Below are positions 1-6,909 of a DNA stretch of 46,667 nucleotides, in pieces. Each line of letters opens with the position of its first letter. Position 1 is the first letter of the stretch. The DNA comes from an uncultured Clostridium sp. (GTDB taxonomy: Bacteria; Bacillota; Clostridia; TANB77; CAG-508): assembly GCA_902492105.1 (NCBI GenBank), contig CABUKD010000012.1:1-46667 (forward strand), in the 5' to 3' direction. The position numbers and the translations under genes are program-made. The notes under the pieces were generated by a model that searched no databases, was not told the origin of the DNA, and saw only the letters and a list, made by a program, of their open reading frames with translations.

Positions 1-170
1 TAAGCACTTTCAATGCTTATATCGATTTTGTATTTAATTAACTGTCAAATTCCCGGGTTTGCCAATTAACAAATTGTATGACATTATGAAAGTGATAGAA
101 AAAGAATAAGAAAAAATAAAAGGTTAATTAAAAAATTAAAATATATTTAGAAAAGTTGGATAAAAAGTAC

Positions 171-199
171 TTGAAAAGCAAAAATAATATTGATATAAT
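171..199 (+). promoter_or_regulatory. Sigma-A type promoter for the (AG)n leader, copy 1
   Basis: TTGAAA at 171-176 and a perfect TATAAT at 194-199 are separated by 17 bases. Transcription would start near 206 and run through the (AG)n tract and the hairpin at 354-391. Confidence 0.75.
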
Positions 200-229
200 G
201 AAAACAAAAAACAAAGGAATAAAAAGTAA

Positions 230-286
230 ATGCTTGAAAGTATTGAAATAGTAAGAGAGAGAGAGAGAGAGAGAGTTAGTCTTTAA
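230..286 (+). pseudogene. Leader ORF copy 1, frame-broken at the (AG)11 tract
   Basis: An ATG at 230 follows a weak AAAGGAA site and reads 18 codons into an alternating Arg-Glu run encoded by the AG dinucleotide repeat (254-275, 22 bases), then stops at TAA 284. The homologous leader at 29015 has 24 bases in the tract and stays open for 55 codons. With one more AG unit here, the frame would continue from 276 to a stop at 405-407. It may not be a protein gene at all: differences between the copies are not concentrated at third codon positions. Confidence 0.4.
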
Positions 287-391
287 GCCAACAACTAAAG
301 AAAATTTAGTTTTATTTGTTGTATCAAAATTATATATAAAATATCAAAAATTAAAAGATGGGTTATGTAAGAAAATACATAATTCATCTTT
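244..391 (+). repeat. Leader repeat copy 1 with (AG)11 tract and terminal hairpin
   Basis: This segment matches 29032-29180 almost base for base: same start (TGAAATAGTA), an AG dinucleotide tract, a shared block (TTTAAGCCAACAACTAAA), an AT-rich middle, and a final hairpin. The only length difference is one AG unit. Both copies lie directly upstream of genes for prepilin-like proteins with FGE-like C-termini. Confidence 0.85.
354..391 (+). ncRNA. Candidate structured leader hairpin, copy 1
   Basis: A 16-bp stem (354-369 with 376-391) encloses a 6-base loop AGAAAA and contains only two G-T pairs. The second copy (29145-29180) keeps the fold although its bases differ: the loop-proximal pairs T-A, A-T become C-G, C-G. 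A T-rich stretch follows, so it could work as a weak terminator or attenuator before the second promoter. Confidence 0.55.
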
Positions 392-398
392 CTTTTAC

Positions 399-427
399 TT
401 TACATAGAAATAAAATAATAGTATAAT
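399..427 (+). promoter_or_regulatory. Second promoter, immediately after the leader hairpin
   Basis: TTTACA at 399-404 and TATAAT at 422-427 with a 17-base spacer. It would give the gene at 630 a transcript that lacks the (AG)n leader. Confidence 0.6.
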
Positions 428-629
428 GAAATAAAGTACTGCAAATACGATAAAAATTATAAAGAAATAAAAATAAAAGAAATATTAAAGCATATAAAAT
501 GAAATCTAGTGAATAATAATATAAGTTCTTATTTGATTTTAATGTTAAATTCATAAAGGAAACTATTTTAAATGGAGAAAAGATAAATAAAAAAACACAA
601 GAAAAATTAGAGAAAGGAAGACAAGAAAA

Positions 630-2048
630 ATGGAGAAAGAAAAATTTATAATGAAAAGAGCAGGAGAGAAAAATAAAATAAGAAAAATGTTCAAAAATGA
701 GCTAGGGATTACCTTAATAGCACTAGTAGTAACTATAGTGATTTTACTAATATTAGCAGGAATAACCATAAACATGCTACTAGGAGAAGGTGGAATAATA
801 AAAACAGCACAAGATGCCAAAAATACATGGGAAGGCGCAGTAACAAATGAACAAGAAGCCATTCAGAATTTAGTAAATGAATTAAATGAAGTAATGGGTG
901 GCAATGGAGAACAAGAAGAACCATGGGTAGCACCAAACACGGTAAAAGAAGCAATAGAACAAGATAGAATTTTTGAAAAAACAGTAACCATAAAAGATGA
1001 AGAGAATCAAAATGTAACAGTACCAGAAGGTTTTAAAGTAAAGCCAGATGCAGAATTAGTAAATGACGGAATAGTAATAGAAGATGAAATTGGCAACCAA
1101 TTTGTATGGATACCAGTAGAAGATCCAAGTTGGATGTATGGAACAGATGAGAATGGAAAAAAATGGGGAAAAAATTATGCTTTTGTAACATTAACTGGTA
1201 GTCCAATAACATGTGTACCAGTAGAAGCGCCAATTCCAAATGGATGGCAAGAAGCAGATGGAATAATGGAACAAACAGAAGGTTTATATGGCTATTATTA
1301 TAGTGAACCAAATATTGTTACAAAAGGTCCAATCATTAATGATGATGGAACAGTAGGAGAGAATGCTGAAAATATTTACGATATGGATAGCAAAAATTTA
1401 GCAATTTTAGGATTATCTACATCAGAAGAATTTCTTACTCAAATGGAAGAAGAATTTAATAATATGATAGCTAGTGTAGAAAAATATCATGGTTTTTACA
1501 TAGGAAGATATGAAACTAGCAATTTAAATAAGGAAAAAGTAACTAAAGCACAAGTGGTAAAAGGAAAAAGTTCTATTAATGGAACAAATTGGTATTATCA
1601 ATATCAAAGTAGTAAAAATATAGTGCAAGGAAATAATGAAGTAACCTCAGGAATGGCGTGGGGATGTCAACTTAATAGGGTGTTACAATGGTTAGTGGAA
1701 AGTGGAAATAAAACCTATTCAGACTTGGCTAATTCTACAACATGGGGAAATCATTTAGATAGTGTAGGAGAAGCACAGATAGGTTGTGGAAGTTATCAAC
1801 CAACAGGAAGTAATGAAGCATGGAAAGCAAATAATATTTATGATTTAGCAGGAAATGTATATGAATGGACTACTATGAGTGTAACAAATTCTCAAAATAA
1901 AGAAGCAAGAATAAAATTTGGAGGATGTGCTATTTATTCTGGAGTATTAAATGCAGTAGGAAGAACTAATACAACAACTCCATTGTTTTCTAAAGATGAT
2001 GATGCTACTCGTAATGAAGGTACCAGAGCTTATTTATGTATTAAATAA
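630..2048 (+). CDS. Prepilin-like surface protein with FGE-sulfatase-like C-terminal domain (paralogue 1)
   Basis: A 472-residue protein. A basic 26-residue leader ends in Gly and is followed by a hydrophobic segment beginning ITLIALVV, as in type IV prepilins cut by prepilin peptidase; the usual Glu at mature position 5 is Ala. After the pilin helix comes a linker and a C-terminal domain with the marks FVWIPV, GFYIGRYE, and NIYDLAGNVYEWT, which recall formylglycine-generating-enzyme/C-type-lectin folds used as binding scaffolds. Paralogues are at 14668 and 29240. Its last 45 residues (GGCAIYSG to AYLCIK) are more diverged and more AT-rich than theirs. The start at 630 has an AAAGGAAG site; ATG 651 is an alternative. 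Probable role: an exposed pilin-like ligand-binding protein, by inference. Confidence 0.75.
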   Translation: MEKEKFIMKRAGEKNKIRKMFKNELGITLIALVVTIVILLILAGITINMLLGEGGIIKTAQDAKNTWEGAVTNEQEAIQNLVNELNEVMGGNGEQEEPWVAPNTVKEAIEQDRIFEKTVTIKDEENQNVTVPEGFKVKPDAELVNDGIVIEDEIGNQFVWIPVEDPSWMYGTDENGKKWGKNYAFVTLTGSPITCVPVEAPIPNGWQEADGIMEQTEGLYGYYYSEPNIVTKGPIINDDGTVGENAENIYDMDSKNLAILGLSTSEEFLTQMEEEFNNMIASVEKYHGFYIGRYETSNLNKEKVTKAQVVKGKSSINGTNWYYQYQSSKNIVQGNNEVTSGMAWGCQLNRVLQWLVESGNKTYSDLANSTTWGNHLDSVGEAQIGCGSYQPTGSNEAWKANNIYDLAGNVYEWTTMSVTNSQNKEARIKFGGCAIYSGVLNAVGRTNTTTPLFSKDDDATRNEGTRAYLCIK

Positions 2049-2120
2049 CCTTTTTTGAATGGTGAAAATAGATTTTCAAATCATAATGGTGTATGAAATA
2101 GAAATATGATTATAAAATAA

Positions 2121-2158
2121 AAAACAGTTTTTCTAAAAATAGAAAAGCTGTTTTTTGT
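2121..2158 (+). terminator. Intrinsic terminator after paralogue 1
   Basis: The arms AAAACAG-TTTTTCTA and TAGAAAAG-CTGTTTT pair around a short A-rich loop, and a run of six T follows at 2151. Confidence 0.75.
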
Positions 2159-2173
2159 TTGCACGTCAAAAAA

Positions 2174-2248
2174 TGTCGAAAACTTCCTAAAATTCGACAA
2201 AACTTCTAAAATTTCATTCTAGCCATAAAATGGAAAAAAATGTATAAT
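2174..2248 (+). promoter_or_regulatory. spoIIA promoter region with two inverted Spo0A boxes
   Basis: TGTCGAA at 2174-2180 and its reverse TTCGACA at 2193-2199 match the core of the Spo0A binding box and lie 44-69 bases upstream of a TATAAT at 2243-2248. No good -35 hexamer is present at the right distance, which fits an activated promoter. In Bacillus the spoIIA operon is activated by Spo0A~P (with sigma-H); the boxes are seen, the regulation is inferred. Confidence 0.7.
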
Positions 2249-2279
2249 AGGACAAGCAAAAGATAAGGAGGAATTCATA

Positions 2280-2603
2280 ATGGAGAGTAAATTAAATGAA
2301 GTAGATAATGTGTTAAACATCATGATTACAGAAGAAGTTGATCACCATACTACTGAAAAAATGAGGAGGAAAATGGATTATGAAATTACAAGATTTATGC
2401 CTAGAAAAGTTGTGTTTGATTTTAGTAAGGTTTCTTTCATGGACAGTGCAGGAATAGGACTATTAATAGGAAGGTACAAATTAGTAAAATTACTAGGAGG
2501 AACTACCGAAATTAGTCATTGCAATAAAAGTGTTTCTAAAATATTAGAAATGAGTGGAATTTTAAAAATTATTCCACTAAAAGAAAGCAATATGGGTTTA
2601 TAG
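2280..2603 (+). CDS. spoIIAA: Anti-anti-sigma factor SpoIIAA
   Basis: A 107-residue single STAS domain, the usual size. It binds SpoIIAB and so frees sigma-F in the forespore. The motif VVFDFSKVSFMDSAGIGLL contains the Ser (DSAG) that SpoIIAB phosphorylates in the family. The start follows AAGGAGGAATTCATA, a strong ribosome site. It is the first gene of spoIIAA-spoIIAB-sigF, with 51 bases to spoIIAB. The stop codon region overlaps a small structured motif shared with the lysS leader (2593-2630). Function is known from the family; the order of the three genes makes the call firm. Confidence 0.97.
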   Translation: MESKLNEVDNVLNIMITEEVDHHTTEKMRRKMDYEITRFMPRKVVFDFSKVSFMDSAGIGLLIGRYKLVKLLGGTTEISHCNKSVSKILEMSGILKIIPLKESNMGL

Positions 2604-2630
2604 GTAAATCCCATTTAAAAATCTAAATAT
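2593..2630 (+). ncRNA. Candidate H-type pseudoknot motif, copy A (spoIIAA/spoIIAB junction)
   Basis: TGGG (2594-2597) pairs with CCCA (2611-2614), then TTTA with TAAA around the loop TAGG (2602-2605), with one bulged base. The loop TAGG can pair with TCTA at 2623-2626. The same arrangement occurs at 33429-33461 before lysS, with RGG/CCY and YCTA changed in a pair-preserving way. Unknown function; it lies upstream of the spoIIAB ribosome site. Confidence 0.35.
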
Positions 2631-2654
2631 AAAATACAAGGAAGAATAGAAAAA

Positions 2655-3143
2655 ATGAAAAGTAGGTATGACAATGAAATGGAACTTAATTTTTTAAGCA
2701 AATCTAATAATGAGGCATTTGCTCGTATCACAGTAGCAGCATTTGCAGCGCAACTAGACCCAACCATAGAAGAGCTTGCAGATATTAAAACAGCAGTATC
2801 AGAAGCTGTTACTAATTGCATTATTCATGGCTATGAAGATACAGAAGGAATTGTAAAGGTAAAAGCTACTTTGTTAGGTAATGTGATTGAAATTGAAATT
2901 TCAGATAATGGAAAAGGAATAGAAGATATAGAACTTGCTAGAAAGCCACTTTATACTACTAAAGGTAATTTAGAAAGGTCTGGAATGGGATTTACCATTA
3001 TGGAAAGCTTTATGGATGAAGTGGAAATCCATTCGGTTGTAGGAATTGGCACAAAAATTACCATGAAAAAGAAAATCAAAAAAGAAAAGAAACAAGAAAA
3101 AGGAGAAGAAAACGAAGAAGAAAATGTGCTCATAAATTCATAA
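2655..3143 (+). CDS. spoIIAB: Anti-sigma-F factor and protein kinase SpoIIAB
   Basis: A 162-residue GHKL-fold ATPase. It holds sigma-F inactive and phosphorylates SpoIIAA. Visible ATP-site motifs: the N box with AVTNCIIHGYE (about residues 51-62), the G1 box SDNGKGIED, and the G2 region RSGMGFTIMESFMDEV. The final 25 or so residues (KKKIKKEKKQEKGEE...) are a highly charged Lys/Glu tail that the roughly 146-residue Bacillus protein lacks. It lies between spoIIAA and sigF in the standard operon, with 24 bases to sigF. Confidence 0.97.
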   Translation: MKSRYDNEMELNFLSKSNNEAFARITVAAFAAQLDPTIEELADIKTAVSEAVTNCIIHGYEDTEGIVKVKATLLGNVIEIEISDNGKGIEDIELARKPLYTTKGNLERSGMGFTIMESFMDEVEIHSVVGIGTKITMKKKIKKEKKQEKGEENEEENVLINS

Positions 3144-3167
3144 GGAAAATACAGGAGGGCATTTTGG

Positions 3168-3902
3168 ATGCAATTAGAATTTGAAAACCAAAGTGAAGAT
3201 ATTGTTAAGGCACAACAAGGTGATCAAAAAGCAATGACAGATTTAATAGAAAAAAACAAAGGGTTAATTTGGAGCATTGTAAAACGTTTTCGAGATAGAG
3301 GTTATGAGCTAGAAGATTTGTATCAAATAGGAGTAATGGGTTTTATTAAAAGTATTAAAAGATTTGATAGTAATTTTGATGTAAGGCTTTCTACCTATGC
3401 AGTTCCCTATATTTTAGGAGAAATCAAAAGATACTTAAGAGATGATGGACCAATTAAAGTAAGTCGTAGTATTAAAGAAATGGGAATTAAGGCATTGGAA
3501 ATCAAAAATGAATATTATCAAAAAACAGGACAAGAAATTAGAATAGAAGAATTAGCCGAAAAATTAAATACCAGTAAAGAAGAAATTGCACTAGCCCTGG
3601 AAGCTTTTAAACCAATGAATTCTATTGAAGAGCAATTATATGATGAAAAAGAAGAAGGAGGAGTTACACTCTTAGATAGAATGGCATCCAATATAGATGA
3701 AATGGCAATGGTTACAAATAAATTATGTCTTGAACAGGTATTAGAAAACTTAAAAGAGCAAGAAAAACAAGTAATTCTGCTTCGCTATTATAAAGGAAAA
3801 ACACAATCAGAAATTGCTAAAATTTTGGGAATTACACAGGTGCAAGTTTCTAGAATAGAAAAAAGAAGTTTAGAACATATGAGAATAAAACTAGCTATAT
3901 AG
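3168..3902 (+). CDS. sigF: RNA polymerase sigma-F factor
   Basis: A 244-residue sigma-70 family protein for the first forespore-specific programme. Region 2 shows RFRDRGYELEDLYQIGVMG and the core-binding/-10 stretch with LSTYAVPYILGEIKRYLRDD; region 3 has EEIALAL; region 4 ends in a helix-turn-helix, TQSEIAKILGITQVQVSRIE. The start has an excellent AGGAGGG site. Its position as last gene of the spoIIA operon identifies it as sigma-F, not sigma-G, which is otherwise similar. Confidence 0.96.
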   Translation: MQLEFENQSEDIVKAQQGDQKAMTDLIEKNKGLIWSIVKRFRDRGYELEDLYQIGVMGFIKSIKRFDSNFDVRLSTYAVPYILGEIKRYLRDDGPIKVSRSIKEMGIKALEIKNEYYQKTGQEIRIEELAEKLNTSKEEIALALEAFKPMNSIEEQLYDEKEEGGVTLLDRMASNIDEMAMVTNKLCLEQVLENLKEQEKQVILLRYYKGKTQSEIAKILGITQVQVSRIEKRSLEHMRIKLAI

Positions 3903-3919
3903 TTTATTTTTTATAAATG

Positions 3920-3947
3920 CAATAAAAGGGAATATGTTTAATACAAT
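3920..3947 (+). promoter_or_regulatory. Possible sigma-E promoter of spoIID
   Basis: An ATA-containing -35-like stretch (CAATAAA, 3920-3926) and AATACAAT (3940-3947) are 13 bases apart and resemble the sigma-E consensus. spoIID is a sigma-E gene in Bacillus, which is why I looked; the match alone is modest. Confidence 0.4.
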
Positions 3948-3979
3948 AGATTTTTATAGTAGCGTAAATGGAGGAAACT

Positions 3980-4984
3980 GTGAAAAAATATCTTAGTTAT
4001 TTAATCATCTTTTTCTTAATTTGTTTTTGTACTCCTATTTTTTTTACATCCACTTTTGAAACAAAAAAGGAAAACGTTCAAGAAAACAAGCAAGAGGAAA
4101 AAGAAAAAATCGTAGAGTCTACTTATGATTATAGTCAATATAAAACAGTAAAATTACTGCATGAATCTAGTAACAAAATAGAAGAACTTCCTTTAGATGA
4201 ATATTTGTATGGCGTAGTTAGTAGCGAAATGCCTGCTAGTTTTGAAAAAGAAGCTTTAAAGGCACAAGCGGTTGTTGCCAGAACTTATACTTTATACAAA
4301 ATGGTGCAAAATAAAGGAAAACATGGAAAAGCAGATATTTGTGACGATCCTGGTTGCTGCCAGGCATGGATTTCAAAAGAAGACAGACTTGCTAGATGGA
4401 ACGAAAAAAATAGGGAGGATTATTGGATAAAAATTGTAAATAGTGTAAATGAAACACAAGGAAAAATGATCACATATGAAGGCAAGCCTATTAACGCTTT
4501 TTTTCATTCTAACAGTGGAGGAGCAACAGAAGCTCCTATTAATGTGTGGGGAGGAAGCGGATATCCATATTTACAATCGGTAGAAACTTCTGGAGAAGAT
4601 GCCTATAGTCAATATGAATCTGAAAGTACAGTGAGCAAAAAAGAATTTGAAGAAACGATTAAAAAAGCACATAGCAATTTTGAAATTGATTTTAGCAAAA
4701 AAGACGCTATTGAAGTCAAAGAATATACAGAAGGAAATCGTGTAAAAACAATTAAAGTAGGAAATTTAGAACTATCTGGTGTAGAAATGAGAACACTTTT
4801 TGGTTTAAGATCTGCTAATTTTAAAATTACCATAGAAGGAGATGATATTCATTTTGAAGTAATTGGTTATGGACATGGTGTTGGAATGAGCCAAACAGGA
4901 GCAGACAGTTTGGCAAAACAAGGAAAAAATTATGAAGAAATTATTCATCATTTTTATACTGGAGTAGAAATACAAGATATTTAA
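3980..4984 (+). CDS. spoIID: Stage II sporulation protein D, peptidoglycan lytic transglycosylase
   Basis: A 334-residue exported or membrane-anchored protein that cuts glycan strands during engulfment, working with SpoIIM and SpoIIP in the mother cell. The N-terminus (KKYLSYLIIFFLICFCTPIFF) is a signal/anchor segment. The SpoIID/LytB domain follows: LPLDEYLYGVVSSEMPASFE carries the expected catalytic Glu, ALKAQAVVARTYTL the conserved helix, and GYGHGVGMSQ with GADSLAKQGKNYEEII ends the domain. I use the GTG at 3980 because GGAGGA lies just upstream of it; the ATG at 3968 has no ribosome site. Next comes a SpoIIQ-like gene, an order also seen in other clostridia. Confidence 0.93.
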   Translation: MKKYLSYLIIFFLICFCTPIFFTSTFETKKENVQENKQEEKEKIVESTYDYSQYKTVKLLHESSNKIEELPLDEYLYGVVSSEMPASFEKEALKAQAVVARTYTLYKMVQNKGKHGKADICDDPGCCQAWISKEDRLARWNEKNREDYWIKIVNSVNETQGKMITYEGKPINAFFHSNSGGATEAPINVWGGSGYPYLQSVETSGEDAYSQYESESTVSKKEFEETIKKAHSNFEIDFSKKDAIEVKEYTEGNRVKTIKVGNLELSGVEMRTLFGLRSANFKITIEGDDIHFEVIGYGHGVGMSQTGADSLAKQGKNYEEIIHHFYTGVEIQDI

Positions 4985-5054
4985 CATTTTTTGTATAATT
5001 TTCTCAAAACTGTTAATAATGATACTAATGAAAAATTGAAGGAGGAATTATTTT

Positions 5055-5921
5055 ATGAGAAGAGAAAATAGAAGAAGGCCATTAGAAGAAGGACTAGATA
5101 CGAAAAAAATGTTATATATTGTAGGAAGTATTTTGGCACTAGCCGTTATTGCCTTTGTTATCACTTTTCTAATTTATGGAAACCAATTAAACAATGATAC
5201 CGACCTTGCTAGGTTAGATACCAATACCATTGGAACTATTACAGCAACAGAAGAAACAAGTAACCCTTATGGAAAAACAGTAAATGAAATGGAAAATGAA
5301 AGCAATAGTACAACTAATTCTAGCAGTACAAAAAACGAAGAAAATAATTCTAAAATAGCAGTTAATACTAGCCAATCGGAAAATCAAACAAAAACAGATA
5401 AAAACAATACAACTACAACTCAAAAAGAAAGTAGTACAAATTCTAACAAAACAGAACAAGCAGATACAAAAAAAGATGAAGAAAAAGAAACTACTGAAAC
5501 AGAAAAAGTACCAGACCCAGAATTTAAAATGCCAGTAGAAGGCGAAATTATGAAAGAATTTGCTAATAACAAATTAGTATATTCTAGTACATTAGATGTT
5601 TGGGCAACTCATAATGGAATTGATATTGCAGCAGATAAAACTACAGTAGTAAAAGCAGCAGCAGATGGAACCGTAAGCTCTATTAAAAATGACCCACGTT
5701 ATGGATTAACAGTTATAATAGAACATGTAAACGGCTACAAAACAGTATATTCTAACCTTTTATCAACAGAATTCGTTGTAGAAGGGGAAAAAGTAGAACA
5801 GGGGCAAAGTATAGGAACTGTTGGAAACACCGCTGCATTTGAAATTTCTGATGAACCACATCTTCATTTTGAACTATTAAAAGACAATGAACAACAAGAT
5901 CCAGAACTTTATTTAAAATAA
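5055..5921 (+). CDS. spoIIQ: M23-family membrane peptidase, SpoIIQ-like
   Basis: A 288-residue protein: short basic N-terminus, one membrane segment (about 18-40), a long Ser/Thr/Asn/Glu-rich linker (about 60-150), then a LytM/M23 domain. The domain has the zinc/catalytic motifs HNGIDIA (H-x3-D) and HLHFE, so it appears catalytically complete, as in clostridial SpoIIQ and unlike the Bacillus protein. SpoIIQ sits in the forespore membrane and forms a channel with SpoIIIAH. The gene lies 70 bases after spoIID with a GGAGGAA site. The domain call is secure; the SpoIIQ identity rests on the neighbour and architecture. Confidence 0.82.
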   Translation: MRRENRRRPLEEGLDTKKMLYIVGSILALAVIAFVITFLIYGNQLNNDTDLARLDTNTIGTITATEETSNPYGKTVNEMENESNSTTNSSSTKNEENNSKIAVNTSQSENQTKTDKNNTTTTQKESSTNSNKTEQADTKKDEEKETTETEKVPDPEFKMPVEGEIMKEFANNKLVYSSTLDVWATHNGIDIAADKTTVVKAAADGTVSSIKNDPRYGLTVIIEHVNGYKTVYSNLLSTEFVVEGEKVEQGQSIGTVGNTAAFEISDEPHLHFELLKDNEQQDPELYLK

Positions 5922-6045
5922 TCAGCCATTGGGGACGTTCCTTTTTGGTCGAAAATCAGCCATTAGGGACGTTCCTTTTTGGCTGATTTTCAGCCACGAG
6001 GGACGATCTTTATTGGCCGATTTTCAGCCACTTGGGACACTCCTT
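5922..6045. repeat. Tandem array of 31-bp palindrome-ended units, 34-bp period
   Basis: Units at 5922-5952, 5956-5986 and 5990-6020, and a partial unit at 6024-6045, each begin TCAGCCA, have a GGGAC core and T-rich centre, and end TGGCTGA or a variant, so the ends of a unit are inverted repeats. Three bases (AAA or TTT) separate them. A further half unit is near 6125. An inverted pair occurs at 6838-6893. No gene lies in 5922-6162. Confidence 0.85.
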
Positions 6046-6162
6046 ATATAATTTTAAAAAAACAAATATATTAGAATTAGCTCTTCAATATATTTATTTA
6101 AAGGAGTGTCCTTTTGGTAAATTTTCAGCCAATAAGGAACTTCACTGTTGCTTGAAATTTAA

Positions 6163-6597
6163 TTAAAGATATTTTTTCATTTGTTCTATATTATTATTTT
6201 GCAAAGTAATAAATTCATTCAAAATATTTTTTACTTCAGGTTCCATATTAGGACTATGGTTTAAAAGTTTTTGCGCTTCAATCATTCCCATTAAATTTCC
6301 TTGTGACATTAATTCTGCAATATGAGAATTACTTTTATCTGTCAATGTATTCATCTGCACACCTGTCCAAGCCATCATTTTGTCCATTATAGGTTCTTCA
6401 TCTGGAATTTCTCCATATTTTTCAAATTGCGTATTAACTTTATCTAAAATTTTTCCATATTGAGCATATTGACTACTTAATTCTTCTTTCATTTGTTCAT
6501 CTTCTGTTTTATCAGAAACAAAAGTAATGCTAGAAAGTCCCATTCTAGTTGCTTTTCCAATTTCATTTAAAATTGTCAAATTAATATTTTCATCCAT
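6163..6597 (-). CDS. Conserved hypothetical helical protein
   Basis: 144 residues, no signal peptide or membrane segment. Almost entirely alpha-helical in character, Met- and Gln-rich (MDKMMAWTGVQMNTL; HIAELMSQGNLMGMIE), suggesting a small helical bundle of ferritin-like or PF-unknown type. I do not recognise a function. The start at 6597 is chosen because AGGAGGTGT lies 6 bases upstream on the minus strand; a longer in-frame extension to 6645 has no ribosome site. It is the only reverse gene in the first 28 kb and is bracketed by inverted repeats (5956-6009 and 6838-6893), which may mean that it moves or flips as a cassette. Confidence 0.75.
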   Translation of the reverse strand: MDENINLTILNEIGKATRMGLSSITFVSDKTEDEQMKEELSSQYAQYGKILDKVNTQFEKYGEIPDEEPIMDKMMAWTGVQMNTLTDKSNSHIAELMSQGNLMGMIEAQKLLNHSPNMEPEVKNILNEFITLQNNNIEQMKKYL

Positions 6598-6770
6598 GTT
6601 TTTTACACCTCCTAAAATTAGTATAATCAAATTTGGCAAAATCAAACCTAGATATATTTAGTAAAAATGCATTTGAAATGAATCTATAATGTAAGTTAGA
6701 ATTCAAAAAACAACCATTTTTTTTAGAATTTTTGAAATTTAAAAAATTCCAAACAAAAAATAAAAAAATG

Positions 6771-6799
6771 TTGAAAACTGTCCTAGCTTTATATATAAT
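6771..6799 (+). promoter_or_regulatory. addA promoter
   Basis: TTGAAA (6771-6776) and TATAAT (6794-6799) with a 17-base spacer; the transcript carries about 100 bases of leader that include the repeat block 6838-6893. Confidence 0.75.
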
Positions 6800-6837
6800 T
6801 AATGCAAAGAGTGTCGAAATTAATAGAAAATAGATAG

Positions 6838-6893
6838 AAGGAGTGTCCCTCGTGGTTGAAAATCAGCCAAAAAGGAACGTCCCCAATGGCTGA
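6838..6893. repeat. Inverted copy of the TCAGCCA/GGGAC repeat in the addA leader
   Basis: Read on the minus strand this is TCAGCCATTGGGGACGTTCC followed by a second unit ending in GGGACACTCCTT. It is nearly identical to 5956-6009 in inverted orientation. The TGGCTGA end lies 16 bases before the addA ATG. Confidence 0.85.
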
Positions 6894-6909
6894 AAAAAGG
6901 AGCAAACAT

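Larger units (their letters stand above)
1..629. other. Gene-free leader region upstream of the first prepilin-like gene
   Basis: No conserved gene is visible in these 629 bases. Positions 1-170 are AT-rich with nothing I can name. From 171 on there is a well-formed promoter, a broken leader ORF containing an (AG)11 tract, a hairpin, and a second promoter at 399-427, each listed separately. The part 244-391 is duplicated at 29032-29180 upstream of another prepilin-like gene. Confidence 0.6.
6598..6909. other. Gene-free region between divergent genes, containing the addA promoter and an inverted repeat block
   Basis: About 310 bases without a gene. It contains upstream sequence of the reverse gene, an AT-rich stretch, a promoter at 6771-6799, the repeat block 6838-6893 and the addA ribosome site (AAAGGAG at 6896-6902). 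Confidence 0.7.

Noticed and set aside
2593..2630. preQ1-I riboswitch
   Set aside because: Layout is similar, but the loop lacks the cytosine that pairs with preQ1 and no queuosine gene follows either copy.
4991..5020. Sigma-F promoter of the SpoIIQ-like gene (GTATA near 4993)
   Set aside because: The -35-like GTATA is present, but I could not place a convincing GGnnAnAnT element at the proper distance.
5922..6045. CRISPR array
   Set aside because: The 34-bp period has only 3-bp gaps, units are themselves palindromic and variable, and no spacers or cas genes exist.
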